Assembly: GCA_964579725.1 (NCBI GenBank)
Contig: CAZOHG010000053.1
Coordinates: 1 to 23,187 of the forward strand
Source of the DNA: CAZOHG01 sp964579725
GTDB taxonomy: Bacteria; Zhuqueibacterota; JdFR-76; BMS3Abin05
Direction of reading: 5' to 3'
DNA length: 23,187 nucleotides
This document shows positions 1-6,721 of this stretch, one piece after another. How positions within the stretch are numbered: the first letter of the stretch is position 1; each line of letters begins with the position of its first letter. The position numbers were made by a program, and so were the translations under genes. The notes below the pieces were generated by a model, which had not been told where the DNA came from, did not search any database, and worked only from the letters and a program-made list of their open reading frames with translations.

Positions 1-1
1 G

Positions 2-397
2 AACATTGTGGGAAACGCGGTAAAGTTTACCCACAAAGGTGAAATTGAGGTGCGTGCCGGTCTGAAAAATAACGAGGTGTTGTTCAGCGTTCGGGATACA
101 GGCATTGGCATTGCTCGAGACAATATCCCCTTGATTTTTGAGGAGTTCCGACAATTGGACGGTTCCATTACGCGGAAATACGGCGGCGCCGGAATCGGGT
201 TGAGCCTGGCCAAAAGGTTGGTGGAATTGCACGGCGGGCAGATTTGGGTGGATTCGGAATTGGGCAAAGGCTCCACCTTCTATTTTACAATTCCGGCTGT
301 TTTGGATGAAAATCAGGCAGGCGTTTTGTTCGACGACAAAGAACATCCTCAATCCCTTCAGAACACCGGTCATTTGACACAAGAGAAAAGCGAATAA
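2..397 (+). CDS. Sensor histidine kinase, C-terminal ATPase domain (5' end outside window)
   Basis: The first in-frame codon is at base 2 and reads straight into the N box (NIVGNAVKF), so the gene begins before the window. The GTG at base 8 is internal, not a start. The visible 131 residues are a complete HATPase_c module: N box, G1 box DTGIGI, F box region around FEEFRQLD, and G2 box GGAGIGLSLAKRL, followed by a short polar tail. No receiver domain follows the ATPase domain. In this family the domain binds ATP and phosphorylates a histidine in the upstream dimerisation helix. The gene ends 34 bases before another histidine kinase on the same strand, and the pair leads into a response regulator, so the three are probably co-transcribed. 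What it senses cannot be told from this fragment. Confidence 0.93.
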   Translation, partial: NIVGNAVKFTHKGEIEVRAGLKNNEVLFSVRDTGIGIARDNIPLIFEEFRQLDGSITRKYGGAGIGLSLAKRLVELHGGQIWVDSELGKGSTFYFTIPAVLDENQAGVLFDDKEHPQSLQNTGHLTQEKSE

Positions 398-431
398 AAC
401 GAGGTTTTTAAATAGAGGAAAATCTGACACG

Positions 432-2339
432 ATGGTTGAATTACCAAATAAAAAGTCCATTCTTCTGATTGACGATGATCCCGACATGCAGGACATCGGC
501 CGGATCATTATTCGGAAAGCGGGCTACGATTTTTTGGAGGCCACGTCTCCTCAAGAGGGACTAAGAAAGATCCGAAAAAATCGTCCCAATCTGGTCTTGT
601 TGGATTACATGATGCCGGACATGAAGGGCGATGAATTTTTCCAAAAATTGGTCACGGAGCCAGAATTTGAGCCTGTGCGTGACACGCCCGTTATCATGCT
701 GACGGCCCGCGGGGACAACGGAATTGACCGAACCTCTCTCTTCAGACAAGGATTGGCGGCCTTTCTGATTAAGCCCTTTGGTCACAGGGAGCTGATTAAC
801 GTTATTGAAAATGTTCTTCAGGTAAACGAGATTCGCCGTGAGAACATCCGCCTCCATGAAGAGGTGCGGCAAACCGAGTACAAATACCGGGATCTCATTG
901 AAAACGCCAACGATATTATTTTTACTTTGGACAGGGACGGGCAATTTGTTTTTGTGAATAATCGCCTGCATTCAATTACCGGCTACGAGGTCGATGAGTG
1001 GCTGGGGAAGCCGCTCTTCGATCTGATTTTTCCCGAGGACCGGGAGGGGGTTCTGCGCGCTTTTCGTGCGTGTTTGTCCGGAAATTGCAGTCCTGTGGAG
1101 TTTCGCGTGGCCCACAAACAGGGTGGCATTCGATATTTCTCCACAACTCTCAACCCGATCCGGAACAGGGGCGCGATTAGCGGCGTGGTGGGGATTGCTC
1201 GGGACATTACGGAACGGATCAACTTGGAAAAGCAAATTGTAGAGCTTGAAAATTTTAGTGCCAGCATCATAAAAAGCATCGGTTCGGGGCTCATCACCGT
1301 GGACATGGAAAATCGCGTTACCTATTTTAATAGCAGTGCCGAGCAGATTCTGAAAATTCCGGCAGAAAAGATCATCGGAAGAAGGATTCAAGAATTCCTG
1401 AAAAAAGAAGAGGTGGAACGCCTATTGCCGGAGACTGGCCGGAAAAAATTGGGTGATTTAAATCGGGAAATGGAAATCACAGACGCTTTGGGGGAGAAGG
1501 TGTTCATTGGGTTTACAACCACGCCCTGGGTAGACAACAATCAGAAAAAAATGGGCACGATTATTAGTTTTCGGGACATTTCGGAAATCAAACGCCTTCA
1601 GGTAGAAATGGTCCGAATGGATCGGCTGGCTTCGTTGGGCGTGCTGGCTTCTGGGATTGCCCACGAAATTCGTAATCCTCTGGCGGGGATTAAAACCATG
1701 GCACAAACGCTGGAAGAGGAAATGGAGCCCGGGGATTCGCGGCAGGAGTACCTTTCGCGGATTATTCGGCAGGTCAATCGCCTGGACGAGCTGCTGAAGG
1801 CGTTTTTCTCCTACGCCCGGCCGCGGCCGCCGATTAAAAAATGGCACGATCTGCCGGATATTATTCACGAAGTGACCATGCTGTTGAATAAGCGCATTTC
1901 CAGCACGAAAGTGACCCTGAAAGAGGACTACGCTCCCAATTTACCCCAAATTTTCGTGGATTTGAATCAAATCCAACAAATTTTTATTAATTTGATTTTG
2001 AATTCCCTGGATGCCATGCCCCGTGGCGGCACGCTGACACTTTCCGCTGAGCCCGTGCGAACAGCACTTAAGGCGGTTGACCGCCGACGCAAAAATTTTC
2101 GCCGCAAGTTGCAGGAAACCCTGTACGTGAAAGTGCGTGTTCAGGACACGGGAAGCGGCATTCCGTCCGAACAGTTGGATGCCATTTTCGACCCCTTTTT
2201 CACAACCAAATCTCAGGGCACCGGTCTGGGACTTTCAATTGTTTATCGAATTTTAGAAGAGCACGGAGGTGAAATTCAAGTTTCCAGCAAAGTGGGAAAG
2301 GGAACAACCTTTACGTTGCTCTTACCTGCGGAGGAATAA
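432..2339 (+). CDS. Receiver-PAS-PAS histidine kinase (NtrB-like kinase core)
   Basis: 635 residues with no membrane segment, so a cytoplasmic kinase. The N-terminal receiver domain (about 7-130) has the acidic pocket IDDDP, phosphoacceptor D58 in LLDYMMPD, T91 and K114. Two PAS domains follow (about 148-265 and 272-390). The HisKA helix has H411 in the motif ASGIAHEIRNPLAG, and the ATPase domain has an N box near 518-528, G1 DTGSGIP at 572-578 and G2 GTGLGLS at 596-602. The HEIRNPL core is typical of NtrB/AtoS-type kinases, which pair with sigma-54 activators like the next gene. A receiver at the N-terminus suggests the protein can itself be phosphorylated by another kinase, possibly the one upstream. 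The ATG at 432 follows a GAGGA site. The stop codon directly abuts the GTG of the next gene, so translation is probably coupled. Confidence 0.95.
   Translation: MVELPNKKSILLIDDDPDMQDIGRIIIRKAGYDFLEATSPQEGLRKIRKNRPNLVLLDYMMPDMKGDEFFQKLVTEPEFEPVRDTPVIMLTARGDNGIDRTSLFRQGLAAFLIKPFGHRELINVIENVLQVNEIRRENIRLHEEVRQTEYKYRDLIENANDIIFTLDRDGQFVFVNNRLHSITGYEVDEWLGKPLFDLIFPEDREGVLRAFRACLSGNCSPVEFRVAHKQGGIRYFSTTLNPIRNRGAISGVVGIARDITERINLEKQIVELENFSASIIKSIGSGLITVDMENRVTYFNSSAEQILKIPAEKIIGRRIQEFLKKEEVERLLPETGRKKLGDLNREMEITDALGEKVFIGFTTTPWVDNNQKKMGTIISFRDISEIKRLQVEMVRMDRLASLGVLASGIAHEIRNPLAGIKTMAQTLEEEMEPGDSRQEYLSRIIRQVNRLDELLKAFFSYARPRPPIKKWHDLPDIIHEVTMLLNKRISSTKVTLKEDYAPNLPQIFVDLNQIQQIFINLILNSLDAMPRGGTLTLSAEPVRTALKAVDRRRKNFRRKLQETLYVKVRVQDTGSGIPSEQLDAIFDPFFTTKSQGTGLGLSIVYRILEEHGGEIQVSSKVGKGTTFTLLLPAEE
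2330..2335 (+). promoter_or_regulatory. Ribosome binding site of the sigma-54 regulator
   Basis: GGAGGA lies inside the last codons of the upstream kinase, four bases before a GTG that directly follows the kinase stop TAA (TAAGTG). It supports GTG as the start of the response regulator and implies translational coupling of kinase and regulator. Confidence 0.7.
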
Positions 2340-3719
2340 GTGGGAAAAGCGTCAATCCTTGTGGTGGAAGACAACGAAGACCTGTGTACGGCCGTTGCGT
2401 ACAATCTGAAAAAGAGGGGGTACGAAGTCGAAACCGCGTTCAGCGGAGAGGAGGCACTGAACAAAGCCAGTCGCTTGATTTTGGATTTGGTTCTGCTGGA
2501 CATTAATTTGCCGGGGATCGATGGAATTACCGTGCTAAATAAATTAAAGGCGCACGACCCCGATCTTTTGGTCATTATTATTACGGCTTACGGTGATTTG
2601 AATCACGCCATTTCTGCGCTTCAAGGGGGTGCCTACGACTATTTGACCAAGCCCTTTGAATTGGAAGAACTGCGCCTGAAGGTAGCCAAGGCTCTGGAAA
2701 CCCAGCAGTTACGCCGCGAGGTGAACCGGCTGCGCCGCCAACAGCTTTCGGAATCCATTTACGGTATTTTCGGCGAAAGCCCGAAAATTAAAGCCGTACG
2801 TGATTTCATTAAGTTGGTGGCGCAAACGCCCCGAACGTCCGTTTTGATTCAAGGGGAAAGCGGGACGGGCAAAGAATTAGTGGCTGACGCCATTCACGAA
2901 GCCAGCGCCCGGCACGACAAACCGATGGTTAAAATTAATTGTAGTGCAATCCCCGAAAATCTCATGGAAAGCGAACTTTTCGGGCACGAAAAAGGAGCGT
3001 TCACCGATGCCAAAATCCTGAAAAAGGGAATTTTTGAAATTGCCAACGGAGGGACGCTTTTTTTGGATGAAATTTCCAGTCTGAAATTGGGATTGCAGCC
3101 CAAACTTCTCCGCGTGTTGGAAACTCAAAGCATTCGCCGGGTGGGAGGAACCATCGACATTCCTATCGATGTCCGGATTGTGGCGGCCACAAACAAAAAT
3201 CTCGAAGAGAGCATTAAAGAAGGTGAATTTCGGGAGGATTTGTATTACCGGCTAAAAGTCATGGTGATCGATCTCCCTCCCCTCCGCGAACGAAAAGAGG
3301 ACATTATTCCAATAGCCAAACTGTTTTTAGAGCGCAATAACAAGGAATTCGGAAAACACGTGGAGGGTTTTTCTCCGGAAGCGGAAAAAATGTTGACCTA
3401 TTATTTTTGGCCTGGCAATGTGCGGGAATTACGCAACGTGGTCGAGCGCGCCAGTATTTTGTGTCAGGGGAATTGGATTGAACCGGAACACCTGCCCCAC
3501 GAGCTTCAAACGGTGACGGAGCCCGAAACGGCCCCAACCGTGGATGAAAGTACCGGCCAATTTTCTCTATCTGAAATGGAAAAACGGCACATCCTCCACG
3601 TCCTGAAGCAAAATGACAACAATAAATCCCGAACAGCGCGGGTGTTGGGTATTTCACGCTCCACCCTGCGGGAAAAACTGCGGCAATACGGACTCACCGG
3701 TACGGACGAGGAGGAATAG
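2340..3719 (+). CDS. Sigma-54-dependent response regulator, NtrC family
   Basis: 459 residues, the usual length and order for NtrC-type activators. The receiver (about 4-120) has D54 in LLDINLPG, T82 in IITAYG and K104. The AAA+ domain (about 142-370) has Walker A GESGTGKE at 172-179, the sigma-54 contact loop GAFTDA at 219-224 (a common variant of GAFTGA), Walker B TLFLDE at 239-244, and the FREDLYYRL arginine region near 297-305. A Fis-type helix-turn-helix (about 412-452) has the recognition segment ARVLGISRSTLREKL. All catalytic motifs are intact, so it should remodel RNA polymerase-sigma-54 at target promoters once D54 is phosphorylated. The partner kinase is almost certainly the overlapping-junction gene upstream. 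Target genes are not evident, and no good sigma-54 promoter was found in the intergenic regions of this window. Confidence 0.96.
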   Translation: MGKASILVVEDNEDLCTAVAYNLKKRGYEVETAFSGEEALNKASRLILDLVLLDINLPGIDGITVLNKLKAHDPDLLVIIITAYGDLNHAISALQGGAYDYLTKPFELEELRLKVAKALETQQLRREVNRLRRQQLSESIYGIFGESPKIKAVRDFIKLVAQTPRTSVLIQGESGTGKELVADAIHEASARHDKPMVKINCSAIPENLMESELFGHEKGAFTDAKILKKGIFEIANGGTLFLDEISSLKLGLQPKLLRVLETQSIRRVGGTIDIPIDVRIVAATNKNLEESIKEGEFREDLYYRLKVMVIDLPPLRERKEDIIPIAKLFLERNNKEFGKHVEGFSPEAEKMLTYYFWPGNVRELRNVVERASILCQGNWIEPEHLPHELQTVTEPETAPTVDESTGQFSLSEMEKRHILHVLKQNDNNKSRTARVLGISRSTLREKLRQYGLTGTDEEE

Positions 3720-3738
3720 AGCGGGGCGGTGGACCATG

Positions 3739-3767
3739 GGGCCCCCTTTTTATTGGCCCGATTTTTC
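3739..3767 (+). terminator. Possible weak terminator after the regulator
   Basis: GGGCC and GGCCC can pair (3739-3743 with 3755-3759) around an 11-base loop, followed by GATTTTT. The stem is only five pairs and lies over the 3' end of the convergent mpl gene, so this is a tentative call. Confidence 0.35.
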
Positions 3768-5168
3768 CAAAGCCCCAAGTAATTTTTCATAAATACCGTC
3801 AAACGAACCGTTTGACATCACTACAATTTTGTCCCCCGGTTTTGTTTGCGGTACCAGCCATGCGATAATTTCTTCCACTGAATCACTGAACATGGCCGGT
3901 TTGCCCATTTTTTTTAAATCGGCCACAATTTGTTCTCGATCCAATTTTTCTGCTTCCTTTAGTAAATGCGGCCGATTGATTTTGCCGATTGCTACGCCGT
4001 AAGCCTTTTCGAAGGCAAGCGGAAATTCCTTTTGAAAAATGTTGCGGCGTGTCGTGTTGGTACGGGGTTCAAAAAGCGCCCAGACGCGGTTTTCGGGAAA
4101 ACGCGCCACCACACCCTCCAGGGTTTCGCGAATAGCGGTGGGGTGGTGAGCGAAATCGTCGTAAACGGTAATGTCCCGTACAACACCGCAAACCTCCAAA
4201 CGCCGACGCACTCCCTGAAAGGTGTTCAGGCCCTTTTGAATCGTTTCATCGGAAAGTCCGAGGTGCCGTGCCACGACAATGACGCCTGCCGCATTTAATG
4301 CGCTGTGGTGTCCCGTAAGCGGCAGGTAGAACTCGGTCGGCAGATGGCCATTTTCCGAAAGGCGAAATCGAATGCCTTCCCCTGACGGGCGAAGACCGTC
4401 GAGGTGCCACTGGACGTCGCTGCGGAAGCCGAAAGACACCACCGGAGCGAATGATTTTTTAGCCAATTCGCGGACAATCAGGTCGTCGCCGTTAATGACC
4501 AACAACCCGTTTCGGGGGATTAAATTAATCAGACGGCTGAACGTCAATTTAATATCCTCAATGGAGCGGAAAATATCGGCGTGGTCAAATTCGATATTGT
4601 TCACAATAGCAATATCCGGTAAGTAATGCAGAAATTTGGAACGTTTGTCAAAAAAGGCGGTGTCGTATTCATCGCCTTCAATAATGAATTGGGGACCGTC
4701 CGAAATCCGCATGCCTTGGCCGAAGTTTTTCGGAATCCCGCCAATTAAAAATCCCGGATTTTTGCCTGCTGAATCCAGAACCCAGGCCAGCAGCGAAGTG
4801 GTGGTTGTTTTCCCGTGTGTGCCCGAAACCACAACGGATTGTTTTCCACGAATGAAAAATTCCCGAATGACATCCGGCAACGATAAATAAAAGAGCTTTT
4901 TCTCCAGAGTGTACTCTGCTTCGGCATTGCCTCGGGAAATGGCATTTCCCACCACAACCAAATCGGGCGCAGGCTCCAAATGCTTTTCGTGGTACCCTTC
5001 CTGAGGGTGAATACCATTTTCAACCAAAAAGGTGCTCATGGGAGGGTACACATTCTCATCGGACCCCGTTACAATGTACCCCAATTTTTTGAGTTGCACC
5101 GCCACGTTGGCCATCGCCGTACCACAAATACCAATAAAATGAATGGAATGGACACTATCTTTGATCAT
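3750..5168 (-). CDS. mpl: UDP-N-acetylmuramate:L-alanyl-gamma-D-glutamyl-meso-diaminopimelate ligase
   Basis: Mpl reattaches murein tripeptide released by wall turnover to UDP-MurNAc in the cytoplasm, recycling peptidoglycan. The 472-residue protein is close to the usual Mpl length (about 450-460). The N-terminal nucleotide fold has GICGTAMA at 13-20. The segment SDENVYPPMST at 36-46 is diagnostic of Mpl rather than MurC. The ATP-binding loop is GTHGKTTTT at 116-124. EGDEYDTAFFDKRSKF (164-179) and NNIEFDHADIF (190-200) form the Mg-binding central domain. DDFAHHPTA at 337-345 and MSNGSFDGI at 451-459 are the C-terminal ligase-domain motifs. The ATG at 5168 is preceded by AAGGA. It is transcribed toward the kinase operon and is not obviously linked to its neighbours. 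MurC is the only realistic alternative and fits less well. Confidence 0.94.
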   Translation of the reverse strand: MIKDSVHSIHFIGICGTAMANVAVQLKKLGYIVTGSDENVYPPMSTFLVENGIHPQEGYHEKHLEPAPDLVVVGNAISRGNAEAEYTLEKKLFYLSLPDVIREFFIRGKQSVVVSGTHGKTTTTSLLAWVLDSAGKNPGFLIGGIPKNFGQGMRISDGPQFIIEGDEYDTAFFDKRSKFLHYLPDIAIVNNIEFDHADIFRSIEDIKLTFSRLINLIPRNGLLVINGDDLIVRELAKKSFAPVVSFGFRSDVQWHLDGLRPSGEGIRFRLSENGHLPTEFYLPLTGHHSALNAAGVIVVARHLGLSDETIQKGLNTFQGVRRRLEVCGVVRDITVYDDFAHHPTAIRETLEGVVARFPENRVWALFEPRTNTTRRNIFQKEFPLAFEKAYGVAIGKINRPHLLKEAEKLDREQIVADLKKMGKPAMFSDSVEEIIAWLVPQTKPGDKIVVMSNGSFDGIYEKLLGALEKSGQ

Positions 5169-5294
5169 TGCAAATCCTTAACGGTTCAAAATTTCAGACG
5201 GTTTTTTCTTTGCTGCCATTTATTCTGAGGCGTTGAGTTCAGCCGACCACCAAATGGAAAAGACCGAAAAAACAATCCCCTGCAAGCCTCTTTA

Positions 5295-5323
5295 AAAATA
5301 GAAAGAATCCACAGGCAAAGCAA
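5295..5323 (-). promoter_or_regulatory. Candidate promoter of mpl
   Basis: On the - strand there is TTGCTT (5323-5318), a 17-base spacer, then TATTTT (5300-5295). Both hexamers resemble the housekeeping consensus and the spacing is ideal. It lies about 130 bases before the mpl start and downstream of the STAS terminator, where a separate mpl promoter is needed. Confidence 0.4.
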
Positions 5324-5450
5324 GTGAATTTCTGTGCAATCGGTGAACGCACGCACAAACACAGCAGTCGTGCCGCGTGCTGAGGAGCGCCTTGAAATGT
5401 GAACAAAATTTTGCCGGGCGTTTGAAGTTTTCGCCAGGCAAGAAAACCAG

Positions 5451-5480
5451 AATAAAAAAGGGCGAATACAAATTCGCCCT
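5451..5480 (-). terminator. Intrinsic terminator of the STAS gene
   Basis: A perfect nine-pair stem (AGGGCGAAT with ATTCGCCCT, 5459-5467 and 5472-5480) has a four-base loop and is followed on the - strand by an uninterrupted U-run. It begins 15 bases after the stop of the STAS gene. It is the strongest terminator in the window and separates STAS transcription from mpl. Confidence 0.92.
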
Positions 5481-5495
5481 CGTTGGGTGGAATAA

Positions 5496-5837
5496 TCACG
5501 ATTGGAAACTTGCAATCGCTCGATCAGCCGTTTCGTACGTCTCGAAAATAGTAATGAGTTTGGTAATCATAAAAAGATTCTTAATTTTTTCCGTGGCCCC
5601 GGAAATCTTCAATTGACCGCCGGCATTTTGCACGGACGTCATGCACGCCATTAAAATGCCCAAACCGGAGCTGTTCATCCATTTTACTTTGCTTAAATCA
5701 ATGACAATCTTTTTGATTTTGTCATTTAACAAACTCTTGACTTTTTCGTGGACCTGGGCTCCCTCGGGCCCTCCCATGAGATTCCCTTTAAGATAGAGAA
5801 CGGCTACGTCACCCTGAATCTCTTCTTTAATTTGCAT
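5496..5837 (-). CDS. STAS-domain anti-sigma factor antagonist (RsbV/SpoIIAA-like)
   Basis: 113 residues forming one STAS domain. Proteins of this family bind an RsbW-type kinase when dephosphorylated and release its partner sigma factor or other target; phosphorylation by the kinase ends the binding. The motif is IDLSKVKWMNSSGLGIL, with the phosphoacceptor serine at S56 or S57. The usual Asp before the serines is Asn (N55). The ATG at 5837 is preceded by GGAGGG at good spacing. The likely partner kinase lies upstream on the same strand, 287 bases away. A strong terminator follows. No sigma factor or RsbU-type phosphatase is encoded nearby, so the switch output is unknown. Confidence 0.93.
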   Translation of the reverse strand: MQIKEEIQGDVAVLYLKGNLMGGPEGAQVHEKVKSLLNDKIKKIVIDLSKVKWMNSSGLGILMACMTSVQNAGGQLKISGATEKIKNLFMITKLITIFETYETADRAIASFQS

Positions 5838-6124
5838 CAGAACTACCCTCCATTTTGGTGAATAAACAATGGCTTTCTAATTTGAATAGCCAATTCCGCA
5901 CCTGCTCCTAAGTGTGTCAGACGAATCAAGGCTTCAGCCACCGCATTGCGGGCGGCGCCAATTTATGGTACGTTTTACCGAACAAAGAGTTTGAAAAAAT
6001 ATTGGCCAAAAAACCTCCCGATTCCATTCGTGTAGATTGACGAACCGCAGATTGGAAACCCATCCTTTGCCTCGACCCGATTCGAGAAACACTGAAACAT
6101 CTCGTGACATAGAATAATAATTTT

Positions 6125-6538
6125 TCAGACCGTTTTAATAAATTTAATGAGAACGATTTCGGTTCCATTTTTCGAAAAATGGTAGTCGATTTTATCCATG
6201 AGTGATTTTAGAATAAAAATGCCCCGTCCGCTTTCGCGCAAGAGATTTTCGGGAGCCAAGGGATTAGCCAACTTTTTGGGTTCAAAGCCGATCCCTTCAT
6301 CTTTCACATGAATTTCAATTCGGTTACGAAAACCCTTCACGACAATTGAGACCTTTTTGTTGGGATTGTTTCGATTGCCGTGAATAATGGCATTTGAAAT
6401 GGCTTCGGTTGCCGCAATAACAACGTTGTCACGATCATCCGGATTGTAATTTAGTTTTTTGAGAGCGCTTTCAACAAAAAAGGCTGCTTCCTCAATTTTT
6501 TCCGTTTGGCTGGGAAGTTCCAGGGAGAATGATTTCAT
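6125..6538 (-). CDS. RsbW-type anti-sigma factor serine kinase (HATPase_c_2)
   Basis: 137 residues, the size of RsbW/SpoIIAB. The GHKL ATPase motifs are intact: N box EAISNAIIHGNR with N49, G1 box KDEGIGF with D80, and G2 box SGRGIFILKSLMD at 103-115. The family phosphorylates a STAS antagonist on serine and holds its target inactive by binding. The probable substrate is the STAS gene directly downstream on the same strand. The start at 6538 is an ATG with a weak purine-rich site (AGAGAG). A candidate promoter with a dyad over its -35 element lies upstream. A standalone kinase acting on a non-sigma target is equally possible, since no sigma gene is present. Confidence 0.93.
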   Translation of the reverse strand: MKSFSLELPSQTEKIEEAAFFVESALKKLNYNPDDRDNVVIAATEAISNAIIHGNRNNPNKKVSIVVKGFRNRIEIHVKDEGIGFEPKKLANPLAPENLLRESGRGIFILKSLMDKIDYHFSKNGTEIVLIKFIKTV

Positions 6539-6611
6539 GAATGCCGTGTTCTCTCTTTGCTCTCAATTCAGTCAAAAATTTGCGAAAACGAATCAATCGT
6601 GCTGGTAAGTT

Positions 6612-6640
6612 AATATAAGGAAAAAATAGGCCGGATTCAA
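6612..6640 (-). promoter_or_regulatory. Candidate promoter of the RsbW-type kinase gene
   Basis: On the - strand there is TTGAAT (6640-6635), a 17-base spacer, then TATATT (6617-6612). The -10 matches the consensus at five of six positions. It lies about 75 bases before the kinase start and would also transcribe the STAS gene. Confidence 0.5.
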
Positions 6641-6652
6641 TTGTCAATTGAA
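6636..6652. repeat. Perfect 17-base dyad overlapping the -35 of the kinase promoter
   Basis: TTCAATTG and CAATTGAA flank a single central base. The right arm on the - strand overlaps the proposed -35 hexamer, the classic position for a repressor operator. The arms are AT-rich, so chance is not excluded. Confidence 0.5.
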
Positions 6653-6721
6653 CCCTCAGGAAAAAGATTTTTGGCAAAAGTGGGGCCGGAGGTTGGTGAA
6701 GTGGTGGGTAAGGCCTGTTGA

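Larger units (their letters stand above)
5169..5495. other. Intergenic region upstream of mpl
   Basis: This 327-base stretch contains no convincing gene; the open frames in it have no recognisable motif. It holds the terminator of the STAS gene at its right end, a candidate promoter for mpl near 5295-5323, and the mpl ribosome binding site (AAGGA on the - strand) next to 5168. Transcription from that promoter would give a leader of roughly 120 bases. Confidence 0.6.

Noticed and set aside
5926..6168. 80-residue open frame on the - strand between the STAS and kinase genes
   Set aside because: It overlaps the 3' end of the kinase gene in another frame, has no recognisable motif and no good ribosome site.
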